Source of the DNA: Petropleomorpha daqingensis
Lineage (GTDB): Bacteria > Actinomycetota > Actinomycetes > Mycobacteriales > Geodermatophilaceae
Assembly: GCF_013408985.1 (NCBI RefSeq)
Contig: NZ_JACBZT010000001.1
Coordinates: forward strand, 4,233,197-4,297,196
Direction: 5' to 3'
Length of the DNA stretch: 64,000 bases
Shown here piece by piece: positions 41,591 through 49,339 of this stretch; position 1 is the first letter of the stretch, and every line of letters starts with the position of its first letter. The notes under the pieces are model-generated. The model did no database searches, had not been told where the DNA came from, and was given only the letters and a program-made list of their open reading frames with translations. The position numbers and the translations under genes were made by a program.

Positions 41591-42595
41591 GTGGCAGACA
41601 TCGACTGGACGCGGATCGTCACCGCGGCGACGCGGGCTCCCTCCATCCACAACACGCAGCCGTGGCGTTTCGTCGCCGGCCCGGACCGGCTCGACGTCTT
41701 CTACGACCGCGAGCGGGCCCTGCCGGTGCTCGACCCGACCCACCGCCAGCAGGTGATGAGCTGCGGCATCGCCGCCGCGTTCGCCGAGGTCGCGCTGCTG
41801 GCGTCCGGCGCCGCCGCGACCACGGAGCTCCTGCCCGACCCGGCCGACCAGGACCACCTGGCCACCCTCACGGTGACCGGCGGCGCGGAGGCCGACGACC
41901 GGGCCCGTGCCCTGGCCGCGGCGATCGACGAGCGGCACACCGTGCGGGCGGCGTTCGAGCCGCGCGGCGTCCCGGCCGAGCTGCTGGACCGCCTCCAGCG
42001 CGCGGCCGAGCGCTACGGGCTCTGGATGAAGGTCGTCGACCGCGAGGAGGAGGAGACCGCGACGGTCTTCCTGCTCTCGCAGGCCGAGGAGATGGAGCAG
42101 GGCGACCCGGCGTACGTCAAAGAGCTCGAGAGCTGGATGCGCACCGACCCCGGCGCGGTCGACGGCGTGCCGGTCGAGGCGGTGCCGGAGGGCGATCCCC
42201 ACGACCGGCCGTCGAACTGGCTGGTGCGCGACTTCGTCGTCGGCGCGCGGGTGCCGCGCATGTTCCGCGCCGCGGGCGACCCGGACGCGCCGCCGCCGGA
42301 CGTCGAGCGCCCGACCGTCGTCCTGCTGGGCACCGAGAGCGACGACCGCGCGGCCTGGCTGCAGGCCGGCCAGGCGCTGGGCCAGGTGCTGCTGCTGGCG
42401 ACGGCGGAGGGCCTGGTCGCCTCGCCGCTGACCCAGGCGCTGGACTGGCCGGCCACCCGCACCCGGCTGCGGCAACGGCTCTCGCTGATCGGCCATCCGC
42501 AGATGCTGCTGCGCATGGGCTACCCGCCGGCCGGGCTCGCGCCGTCGGTCACCGGCCGCCGGCCGGTCGCGGAGGTGCTGACGACGGAGGGCTGA
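41591..42595 (+). CDS. Acg-family nitroreductase-like FMN protein
   Basis: 334 residues from a GTG. The start IVTAATRAPSIHNTQPWRF is diagnostic for the Acg/Rv2032 family, a degenerate double nitroreductase fold. Further conserved parts are ERHTVRAAF and QAGQALGQVLLLATAEGLVA. In M. tuberculosis, Acg and its paralogues belong to the DosR dormancy regulon and may store rather than turn over FMN. The same stress role here is inferred from family and from the divergent PPOX gene. Confidence 0.88.
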   Translation: MADIDWTRIVTAATRAPSIHNTQPWRFVAGPDRLDVFYDRERALPVLDPTHRQQVMSCGIAAAFAEVALLASGAAATTELLPDPADQDHLATLTVTGGAEADDRARALAAAIDERHTVRAAFEPRGVPAELLDRLQRAAERYGLWMKVVDREEEETATVFLLSQAEEMEQGDPAYVKELESWMRTDPGAVDGVPVEAVPEGDPHDRPSNWLVRDFVVGARVPRMFRAAGDPDAPPPDVERPTVVLLGTESDDRAAWLQAGQALGQVLLLATAEGLVASPLTQALDWPATRTRLRQRLSLIGHPQMLLRMGYPPAGLAPSVTGRRPVAEVLTTEG

Positions 42596-43405
42596 TCAGG
42601 GACGGCGCCGGTCCTCGCGCACCGACGGCGCCCACGGGTCCTCGTCGTCCTCGTCCTCGGCCGGCTCGGGGGTGCGGTCGGCCTGCTGCCGCGCGGCGGC
42701 CGCCTCCAGCGCCTCGTCGCGCCGCCGGGCCTGCTCCTCCCGCTCGGCGCGCTCCTGCTCGCGCAGCTCCTGGCGGGTCGGGCGGCCGTCGGCGGTCTCG
42801 CCGTCCGGGCCGAAGCGCCAGAGGGCGGCGCCGGCGAGCGCCAGCCCGATCGGGATCACGTAGGCCGCGCCGCGCTCCGTGCCGCCCTCGCCGAGCCACT
42901 CCACGACGCCGAAGAGGAAGAAGACGGTCAGCGCGGTGCCGATCACGCCGAGCAGCGCGAGCGCCGTCCCGAGCCACTCCGAGCGCGGCCGGACGGCGTA
43001 GGCCAGCGCGATCAGCCCGATGTTGCCGCCGACGAAGTGCGCGACGGCACCGATCGAGTGCAGCGTGCCGACCCCGTCGGAGGGGAAGACGCCGACCACC
43101 AGCACGCCCAGCCCGGCGAGCACGAGCAGCACCTGCGCCACCCGCTTCGCGCGACCGCGCAGCGCCGGGCCGAGCAGCAGGGCACCACCGATGATCAGCG
43201 CCCCCTGGACGACGAACGACAGGTTCATCAGCGTGCGCGCGGGGGAGACCGCGGTGCCCAGGTCGCTGATCACGTCGTCGACCCGCGAGTAGGGCAGCAC
43301 GTCGGTCCGCGCGGTCCACCGCAGCTGCACGATCGTCTCCACCACGAAGAACTGGAGGGTCAGCAGCCAGAGCAGCGCTCCGAGGCGGAGCCGGTTCGCG
43401 GTCAC
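42596..43405 (-). CDS. DUF998 membrane protein with charged C-terminal tail
   Basis: 269 residues from GTG 43405. Six hydrophobic helices span residues about 5-200. The DUF998 features include LPYSRVDDVISDLGTAVSP between helices 1 and 2 and VFPSDGVGTLHSIGA in the middle. The last 70 residues form a highly charged, probably coiled-coil tail (QELREQERAEREEQARRRDE) ending in an acidic cluster. Role unknown. Confidence 0.8.
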   Translation of the reverse strand: MTANRLRLGALLWLLTLQFFVVETIVQLRWTARTDVLPYSRVDDVISDLGTAVSPARTLMNLSFVVQGALIIGGALLLGPALRGRAKRVAQVLLVLAGLGVLVVGVFPSDGVGTLHSIGAVAHFVGGNIGLIALAYAVRPRSEWLGTALALLGVIGTALTVFFLFGVVEWLGEGGTERGAAYVIPIGLALAGAALWRFGPDGETADGRPTRQELREQERAEREEQARRRDEALEAAAARQQADRTPEPAEDEDDEDPWAPSVREDRRRP

Positions 43406-43493
43406 CCCGCCATCGTCCCAGCCGACCGGGACGGCGACGGCGTGCCGCGGTTCACAAGCCTCCGCCCCACCCCGCCGGGCACCGCGGACGAGC

Positions 43494-44720
43494 ATGGGGG
43501 ACGTGCCGCCCGACCCCCTGCCCGACGGACACCGGGCGGGGGAGCAGGGGTTCCGGCGCGCCTCGCTGGCGATCTTCCTGGCCGGCGTCGCCGTCTTCGC
43601 GATGCTCTACGAGACGCAGGTGCTGCTGCCCGAGCTCGCCCGGTCGTTCGGGATCTCCTCGGCCGCCTCCACCCTGGCCGTCTCCGGGGCCACCGCGGGG
43701 CTGGCGGTCGGGCTGCTCGTGCTCGGCCCGCTGTCCGACCGGCGCGGGCGGACGGCGATCCTGCACACCGGGCTGATCGCGGCGACCGTGCTCGCCGCCC
43801 TGCTGGTCGTCGTCCCGACCTGGCCGGCGCTGCTCGTGCTGCGCGTGCTGCAGGGCTTCGCGCTCGCCGCGCTGCCGGCCGTCGCGGTGGCCTACCTGCG
43901 GGAGGAGCTGCACGGGTCGGTCAGCGCGCGGGCGATCGGGCTGTTCGTCAGCGGCAACGCGATCGGCGGGCTGGCCGGGCGGCTGCTCGGCGGCCTGCTG
44001 GTCGGTCTCGGCGGGTGGCGCGCGGCGCTGGCCGGCATCGCCGTCCTGGGGATCGCGTGCACCGTCGCCGTCCGGCTGCTGCTGCCGCCGTCCCAGCGGT
44101 TCGTGCCGGTGCCGCGGGACCGGCCGGTGGTCCGCCAGCTCGCCGGCGCGTTCACCGATCCGGTGCTGCTCGGCCTCTACGGCATCGCGGCACTGCTCAT
44201 GGGCGGGTTCGTCGCCGTCTACAACGCGGCGACGTTCCGGCTGGAGGCGCAGCCGTACGCGCTCGCGCCGGCCGTGGCGGGGCTGGTCTTCGTCGCGTAC
44301 CTGCTGGGCTCGGCGTCGTCCGCGGCGGCGGGGGAGCTGGCCGGGCGGGTGGGCCGCCGCCCGGTCGTGCCGGTGGCGGTCGCGGTCATGGGCGGCGGGA
44401 TCGTGCTGACCCTCGCCGGGCCGCTGCCGCTGTTCGTCGTGGGGCTCTGCGTGCTCACCATCGGCTTCTTCGCCGCGCACAGCGTGGCCAGCGGCTGGGT
44501 CGCGGTGCGCGCGGCCGCCGGTGCGCGGGCCGTCGGGCAGGCCGCCGCGCTCTACTCGTTCTGGTACTACGTCGGGTCGTCGGTCGGCGGCACGCTCGCC
44601 GGCCGGGCGTGGGACTCCGCCGGCTGGCCCGCCGTCGTGGTGTTCACCGGCGCACTGGCGGCCGGGGCCCTGGTGCTGTCCGTCGTCCTCGGTCGGACGA
44701 AGGCGCTGCAGGCGACCTGA
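43494..44720 (+). CDS. MFS transporter
   Basis: 408 residues from ATG 43494 (GTG 43503 is possible). Twelve hydrophobic helices; the cytoplasmic loop after helix 2 carries the MFS motif as GPLSDRRGRTAIL, and the equivalent loop in the second half reads ELAGRVGRRPVV. The arrangement ELARSFGISSAASTLAVSG in the first loop resembles YnfM-type drug/arabinose efflux proteins. Substrate unknown. Confidence 0.88.
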   Translation: MGDVPPDPLPDGHRAGEQGFRRASLAIFLAGVAVFAMLYETQVLLPELARSFGISSAASTLAVSGATAGLAVGLLVLGPLSDRRGRTAILHTGLIAATVLAALLVVVPTWPALLVLRVLQGFALAALPAVAVAYLREELHGSVSARAIGLFVSGNAIGGLAGRLLGGLLVGLGGWRAALAGIAVLGIACTVAVRLLLPPSQRFVPVPRDRPVVRQLAGAFTDPVLLGLYGIAALLMGGFVAVYNAATFRLEAQPYALAPAVAGLVFVAYLLGSASSAAAGELAGRVGRRPVVPVAVAVMGGGIVLTLAGPLPLFVVGLCVLTIGFFAAHSVASGWVAVRAAAGARAVGQAAALYSFWYYVGSSVGGTLAGRAWDSAGWPAVVVFTGALAAGALVLSVVLGRTKALQAT

Positions 44721-44738
44721 GGGCCCCGGCCGTGCGCG

Positions 44739-44936
44739 TTACTCGGTGGCCGAGTGCTCCTCGGCGCCGGCCGGGTCCGCGTCGTCCGAGCCGACCATCT
44801 GCCGCTCCTGCTCGGTGCGGTGCTCCAGCGCGTCGTCGTTCGGCCGGTCGTAGCCCTTGCCGTGCTGGTGGTGGTCGGGCGGTGCCGACTCGGTGGGCTC
44901 CATGACGTCGTCGAGATTCGGTTCCGGTGCGGTCAT
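44739..44936 (-). CDS. Small acidic hypothetical protein
   Basis: 65 residues from ATG 44936 (an ATG at 44948 adds four residues). Very hydrophilic and probably disordered, with HHQHGKGYDRPNDDALEHRT in the middle and Asp/Glu elsewhere. No family recognised. It lies downstream of the SOS-controlled small gene on the same strand and could be co-transcribed with it. Confidence 0.5.
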   Translation of the reverse strand: MTAPEPNLDDVMEPTESAPPDHHQHGKGYDRPNDDALEHRTEQERQMVGSDDADPAGAEEHSATE

Positions 44937-44967
44937 GCGTTCGGCCATAGCCCGCGCGTCGGCGGAG

Positions 44968-45264
44968 CTAACGTGGTTCCAGTCGCACGGCGGGCAGCCA
45001 GGCCTCGACCAGCCGCGAGCCGGTCGCCCCGACGACGGTGTAGACCACCCGGCCCTGCCAGCCCGCCTCGCCGCGGCGCCATTCGACGAGCAGCCCCGGC
45101 CAGGTGCCCGCGGCGTCGGGTGGGTCGTGCACCCAGCAGTGCCGGCCCTCGGTGACGTCGTGCGGCGCGGTCGGTCGGGGCTCCGGCTCCGCCCGGACGC
45201 CGGAGTCGGCGGCGCGATCGGCGAGCGAGCGCCCCGACCGCCCCCGGTACATGCCGCCCGCCAC
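44968..45264 (-). CDS. Small conserved-looking protein behind a perfect LexA box
   Basis: 98 residues from GTG 45264 (ATG 45252 is also in frame). CAGACT at 45271-45276 lies 6 nt upstream, suggesting a leaderless transcript. The C-terminal 60 residues look like a compact beta-rich domain (HCWVHDPPDAAG, LLVEWRRGEAGWQGRVVYTV and VEAWLPAVRLEP). The N-terminus is Arg-rich. I do not know its function. A perfect SOS box directly upstream predicts DNA-damage induction, so a role in mutagenesis or damage tolerance is plausible. Confidence 0.75.
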   Translation of the reverse strand: MAGGMYRGRSGRSLADRAADSGVRAEPEPRPTAPHDVTEGRHCWVHDPPDAAGTWPGLLVEWRRGEAGWQGRVVYTVVGATGSRLVEAWLPAVRLEPR

Positions 45265-45285
45265 CCGAGCAGTCTGGCACGTCGG

Positions 45286-45301
45286 TCGAACGTCTGTTCG
45301 A
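45286..45301. promoter_or_regulatory. Perfect actinobacterial SOS (LexA) box
   Basis: TCGAACGTCTGTTCGA matches TCGAAC-N4-GTTCGA exactly, and the palindrome extends to 9-bp arms (45283-45304). It overlaps the expected -35 region of the leftward small gene and lies in the 41-bp gap after the malQ stop. Confidence 0.8.
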
Positions 45302-45305
45302 CCGA

Positions 45306-47126
45306 TCAGCCGCGACGCGCCGCGCCGTCCGCGAGGGTGCGGGCCAGGTCCTGCACGAGCGGGTGATCGGGCAGTTCCTCGACGCGCACCGGCAGCGGCA
45401 GCGACCAGTTCGGGCGGTCCGTCGTCCCCGGCATGTTGGGTCGGCGCTGCTCGGCGACGGCGTCGTCCAGGGTGGCCGACAGCAGCAGCGACGGTGCCTT
45501 GGCCAGCAGTTCGTGCGCCCGGCGGACGGCGTCCTCGGGCGAGGCGTCGTCGGCCAGGCCCGGCAGTTGCTGGACCAGCCCGGCCCGGCCGGCCCTCGCC
45601 TCCTCGTCCGTCGCGGTGCCCAGCGACACCTGCTCGTCGGCGTCGGCGCCGGTCCACAGCCCGGCCACCGTCGGCAGGTCGTGCGTGGTGACGGCGGCCA
45701 TCGCCGCCTCGGGCCACTCCTCGGGCCCGTTCTCCTCGAACCACAGCAGCCGGTAGGAGAGGACGCCGTGCTCGGCCATCGCCTCGCGGACGCCCTCCTC
45801 GACGGTGCCGAGGTCCTCGCCCACGACGAGCGCGCCCGCCCGGGCGCTCTCCAGGGCGACGATGTCGAGCAGGTCCTCGGCGGGGTAGCGGACGTAGGCG
45901 CCCTCGACCGCGCCGCCGTCGGCCGGCACCCACCACAGCCGGAACAGGCCCATGACGTGGTCGATCCGCAGGCCTCCGGCGCCGGCGATCGTGGCGCGGA
46001 TGGACTGGATGAACGGCTCGTAGTCGGCGTCGCGCAGCCGCCAGGGGATCAGCGGCGGCGAGCCCCAGTCCTGGCCGTTCGCGTTGAACGCGTCCGGGGG
46101 CGCGCCGACGCTCGCGCCCTCGGCGAGGACCTCCTGCCAGGTCCACGCGTCGGCGCCGCCGCCGGCGACGCCGATCGGCAGGTCCTGGATGACGGTGAGC
46201 CCGTCGGTCGCCGCGGTCAGCTGCAGTTCCAGCGCCCACTGCAGCCAGGCGTGGAAGGCGATCGCCGCGCCGCGCTGCTCTGCCCACTCGGCGACGCCGG
46301 GGGAGTCGGGACGGCGCAGCTCCGGGGGCCAGGCGTGCCAGTCGGCGCCGTGCTCGTCGACGATCGCGGCCCAGGTGGCCCAGTCCTGCAGGGTCGGCCC
46401 CTGCTCCTCGCGCCAGCGGACGAAGGCCTCGCCGCCGCCGTGGGACAGGAAGACGGCGTGCAGCGCGGCGCGCTTGCGGGCCCAGATGGCGTCGCGGTCG
46501 ATGAGCTCGCCGTCGTTGAGGTCGGCGCCGTCCCCGATGTCGACCGTGTCGGCGCCGGGCACCTCGCCGACCCGCAGGTAGATCGGGTTGAGGAACCGCC
46601 GGGTGGCCGGCAGGTACGGGCTGGCCTCCTGCTGCGGGATCGGCGCGACCGCGTGCAGGGGGTTGATGAGCAGGAAGCCGGCGCCCTGGGCCTGCGCCAT
46701 CTTCCGGATCGCGCGCAGGTCGGCCAGGTCGCCGATGCCCCAGCTGCCGGCGCCGCGGACGGCGTAGAGCTGGACCGCCCAGCCCCAGGTCCGCCCGTCG
46801 GGCAGCCAGCAGCGGCCGGGGGAGACGATCAGCCGCCGGCGCCGGCCGTCCTCGGTGTGCAGCCAGTGGTAGCCGAGCGGGAAGTCGTCGGGCAGCTCAC
46901 CGTCGATCCGGCGGACCTCGCCGTCCTCGCAGACGACGTCGACCTCGTCGATCTCGAGCGCGTCGCCGGGGCGGGCGACGATCGGGGCGCGGTCGTCGAG
47001 GTCGGCCGGTGGCGAGCCGATGATCTCCCGCAGCCGCTCGAGCGTCGCCGCGGCGACCTCGTGCTCCTCGTCCTTGGCGTCGATCCAGGTGGCGTCGATG
47101 CCCCACTCGTCGGTCGTCGGCGTCAT
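45306..47126 (-). CDS. malQ: 4-alpha-glucanotransferase (amylomaltase)
   Basis: 606 residues from ATG 47126. A GH77 enzyme that transfers alpha-1,4-glucan segments in maltodextrin/glycogen metabolism. Catalytic segments: GLRIDHVMGLFRLWW (nucleophile Asp), VVGEDLGTVEEGVREAM (acid/base Glu) and TTHDLPTVAGLW (stabilising Asp). An N-terminal extension of about 130 residues is typical of the actinobacterial form, which then has SWGIGDLADLRAI. It lies close to a GH13 trehalose-synthase-like gene. Confidence 0.93.
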   Translation of the reverse strand: MTPTTDEWGIDATWIDAKDEEHEVAAATLERLREIIGSPPADLDDRAPIVARPGDALEIDEVDVVCEDGEVRRIDGELPDDFPLGYHWLHTEDGRRRRLIVSPGRCWLPDGRTWGWAVQLYAVRGAGSWGIGDLADLRAIRKMAQAQGAGFLLINPLHAVAPIPQQEASPYLPATRRFLNPIYLRVGEVPGADTVDIGDGADLNDGELIDRDAIWARKRAALHAVFLSHGGGEAFVRWREEQGPTLQDWATWAAIVDEHGADWHAWPPELRRPDSPGVAEWAEQRGAAIAFHAWLQWALELQLTAATDGLTVIQDLPIGVAGGGADAWTWQEVLAEGASVGAPPDAFNANGQDWGSPPLIPWRLRDADYEPFIQSIRATIAGAGGLRIDHVMGLFRLWWVPADGGAVEGAYVRYPAEDLLDIVALESARAGALVVGEDLGTVEEGVREAMAEHGVLSYRLLWFEENGPEEWPEAAMAAVTTHDLPTVAGLWTGADADEQVSLGTATDEEARAGRAGLVQQLPGLADDASPEDAVRRAHELLAKAPSLLLSATLDDAVAEQRRPNMPGTTDRPNWSLPLPVRVEELPDHPLVQDLARTLADGAARRG

Positions 47127-47166
47127 GTGGGCCACCTTGCCCCGTGGCCCGGTTCTCACGCGTGAC

Positions 47167-47216
47167 TTCTGCGATCTCGTGGCTGTCCAGCCCCGGATAG
47201 CCACGAGATCGCAGAA
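47167..47216. repeat. Perfect 18-bp inverted repeat between malQ and a hypothetical gene
   Basis: Arms TTCTGCGATCTCGTGGCT (47167-47184) and its exact complement (47199-47216) enclose a 14-nt spacer. It lies between divergent starts (malQ at 47126, hypothetical gene at 47241), so it is not a 3' terminator. It could be a REP-like element, an operator for a large dimer, or a structured leader. Confidence 0.7.
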
Positions 47217-47240
47217 CTCTCTGACAGCGAGACTGTCGGC

Positions 47241-47636
47241 ATGGCGGCTGACATCAGGGACGACGGCTGGCTCAGCATCGGCGGCGGCTTCGAGTCCGTG
47301 CCGGACGACCAGGTGCTCAAGTTCATGGACAAGGCCCGCGCTGCGCAGGGTTTGCTCCGCGCGGACGTCGATGTCCAGGCTTGGCGCGAAGTCGCCGGTC
47401 TGCAGGTCCTCTACCTGGTGCTCACGCACGTGTCAGGCCTCGCCGAGCTGAACGTCAGCCTCGTCAGCCGTCAGGGCGCGGTCCAGACGGTCGCCGTGGA
47501 GTACGACTGGCTCGGTCGGGAGGTCCTTGACGGCGCCGCGGGCGTGTGGCAGATCGTCGGACTGGTCGCCCTCGCGCTCGCCAGCGTGTCCAGCGAGCAC
47601 GGCATCGAGCTGCCGGTGCTGCCGATCCACGGCTGA
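47241..47636 (+). CDS. Hypothetical protein, unknown function
   Basis: 131 residues from ATG 47241. Composition is less extreme than its neighbours (TTC, ATC and CTC codons mixed with more A/T), hinting at different ancestry. It looks like a soluble alpha/beta domain: GWLSIGGGFESVPDDQVLKF at the start, VAGLQVLYLVLTHVSGLAEL centrally, and a hydrophobic helix VWQIVGLVALALASV near the end. No family recognised. A small hairpin (47223-47237) covers the ribosome-binding region. Confidence 0.65.
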   Translation: MAADIRDDGWLSIGGGFESVPDDQVLKFMDKARAAQGLLRADVDVQAWREVAGLQVLYLVLTHVSGLAELNVSLVSRQGAVQTVAVEYDWLGREVLDGAAGVWQIVGLVALALASVSSEHGIELPVLPIHG

Positions 47637-47733
47637 CGACCTCACCCTTTGGGGTGTCCCCGCGCTCCTCCGGCTGCATCCGGGGATCGCCGACGCCGAA
47701 GCCAGGTCGTTCGCCCCCGAGGGAAGGCCCAGC

Positions 47734-49275
47734 GTGAACGACGTGGTTGCACCGCACGGCCCGCGGGCCGGGTACCGCTCCGCCCTGCTCTGCGCGGCGG
47801 CGGCCGTCGTCCTGACCGCCTGCCAGCCGCTGGTGGACGGCGCGCCGAGCCACACGCTGCTGACCGTCGCCGCCGTGCTGACCGCCGCGGGCTCCGCCGA
47901 CCTCCGCCAGCGCGCCCGCCGGCAGCGCACCGAGCACGAGCTGGAGCACCTGGCCTTCCACGACGGGCTCACCGGGCTGGCCAACCGCGCCCTGTTCACC
48001 GACCGGCTCGAGCAGGCGCTGCGCCGGATCGCCCGCAGCGACCGCGACGTCTCGGTGGTCTACATCGACCTCGACGGGTTCAAGAACGTCAACGACAGCC
48101 TCGGCCACGCGATGGGCGACAGCCTGATCCGCGAGGTGGCCGCGATCCTCACCGGCGCCGTCCGCACCGAGGACACGCTCGCCCGCCTCGGGGGCGACGA
48201 GTTCGCGATCCTCGTCGAGGCGACCCACGGCTCGAACGAGGCGGTGCGCATCGCCGAGCGCGTGCTCGCCGCCCTGCGCCAGCCGCTGGACCTCGGCACC
48301 GCCCGGGTGAACGTGAGCGCCAGCGTGGGCATCGCCACCGGCGACATCACCTCGACCGGCAGCTCGCTGCTGCGCGACGCCGACAACGCCATGTACTGGG
48401 CCAAGGGCGCCGGCCGCGGCCGCTACGTCGTCTTCAACCCGCAGATGCGCTCGGCCGCCGCCGAGCGGCTGCAGCTGGAGCAGGACCTGTGGGCCGCGCT
48501 GCCGGAGGGCCAGTTCCGGCTGGTCTACCAGCCGGTGGTCGACCTGGTCAGCGAGCGCGTCGTCGGCTTCGAGGCGCTGCTGCGCTGGGACCACCCGACG
48601 CTCGGCGTCGTCCTGCCGGAGCGGTTCCTGCCGGTCGCCGAGGACATCGGCCTCATCGCCGAGATCGGTGCCTGGGTGCTGCACGAGGCCGCCGCCGCGG
48701 CCGCGGGCTGGCAGCGCCAGCACCCCGAGGTCGCGCTGTCGATGGCGGTCAACGTCTCGCCGTCGCAGCTGGGCTCGCCGGACCTGATCCGGCACGTCCG
48801 CGAGGCGCTGGTCGACAGCGGCCTGCCGCCGGCGTCGCTGGTGCTCGAGCTGACCGAGTCGGTGCTGGTCCGCGACCCGGTGCTGGCCGCCGAGCGGCTG
48901 CGCGAGCTGCGCGCGCTCGGGGTCAAGCTGGCCCTCGACGACTTCGGCACCGGGTACTCGTCGCTGTCCCACCTGCGCCAGTTCGCCGTCGACATCCTCA
49001 AGATCGACCGCTCCTTCGTCAGCACCATCGACGACAAGGAGGCCATGCCGGCGATCCTGCGCGGGCTGATCAACCTGGGCCGCACGCTCGACCTGGAGAT
49101 CGTGGCCGAGGGCATCGAGGAGGAGCTGCAGCGCACGCACCTCCGCGACGGCGGCGCCGGGCTCGCGCAGGGCTACCTGTTCGCCGCGCCGCTGGAGCAG
49201 GCCGACGCCGGGCTGCTGCTGCTCGGCCAGGCCGACTCGCCCGCAGGCGAGGACGCCGCCGCACCGCTCGCGTAA
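47734..49275 (+). CDS. GGDEF-EAL protein (c-di-GMP synthesis/degradation)
   Basis: 513 residues from GTG 47734 with GAGGGAAGG upstream. Two short hydrophobic segments (about 14-30 and 40-53) anchor it. The GGDEF domain has GGDEF at 153-157 with an intact inhibitory site RxxD (144-147). The EAL domain has EAL at 280-282, ELTESVL, DDFGTGYSSL (402-411), Lys423 and EGIE (459-462), so both activities may be present. It sets levels of cyclic di-GMP; which activity dominates cannot be read. Confidence 0.93.
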   Translation: MNDVVAPHGPRAGYRSALLCAAAAVVLTACQPLVDGAPSHTLLTVAAVLTAAGSADLRQRARRQRTEHELEHLAFHDGLTGLANRALFTDRLEQALRRIARSDRDVSVVYIDLDGFKNVNDSLGHAMGDSLIREVAAILTGAVRTEDTLARLGGDEFAILVEATHGSNEAVRIAERVLAALRQPLDLGTARVNVSASVGIATGDITSTGSSLLRDADNAMYWAKGAGRGRYVVFNPQMRSAAAERLQLEQDLWAALPEGQFRLVYQPVVDLVSERVVGFEALLRWDHPTLGVVLPERFLPVAEDIGLIAEIGAWVLHEAAAAAAGWQRQHPEVALSMAVNVSPSQLGSPDLIRHVREALVDSGLPPASLVLELTESVLVRDPVLAAERLRELRALGVKLALDDFGTGYSSLSHLRQFAVDILKIDRSFVSTIDDKEAMPAILRGLINLGRTLDLEIVAEGIEEELQRTHLRDGGAGLAQGYLFAAPLEQADAGLLLLGQADSPAGEDAAAPLA

Positions 49276-49339
49276 CCGCCAGAAGGGCGCAGTTGGCGAC
49301 CGTGGTGCGGAGAACGGCGGTTCCCGGTAGGCAGACCGC

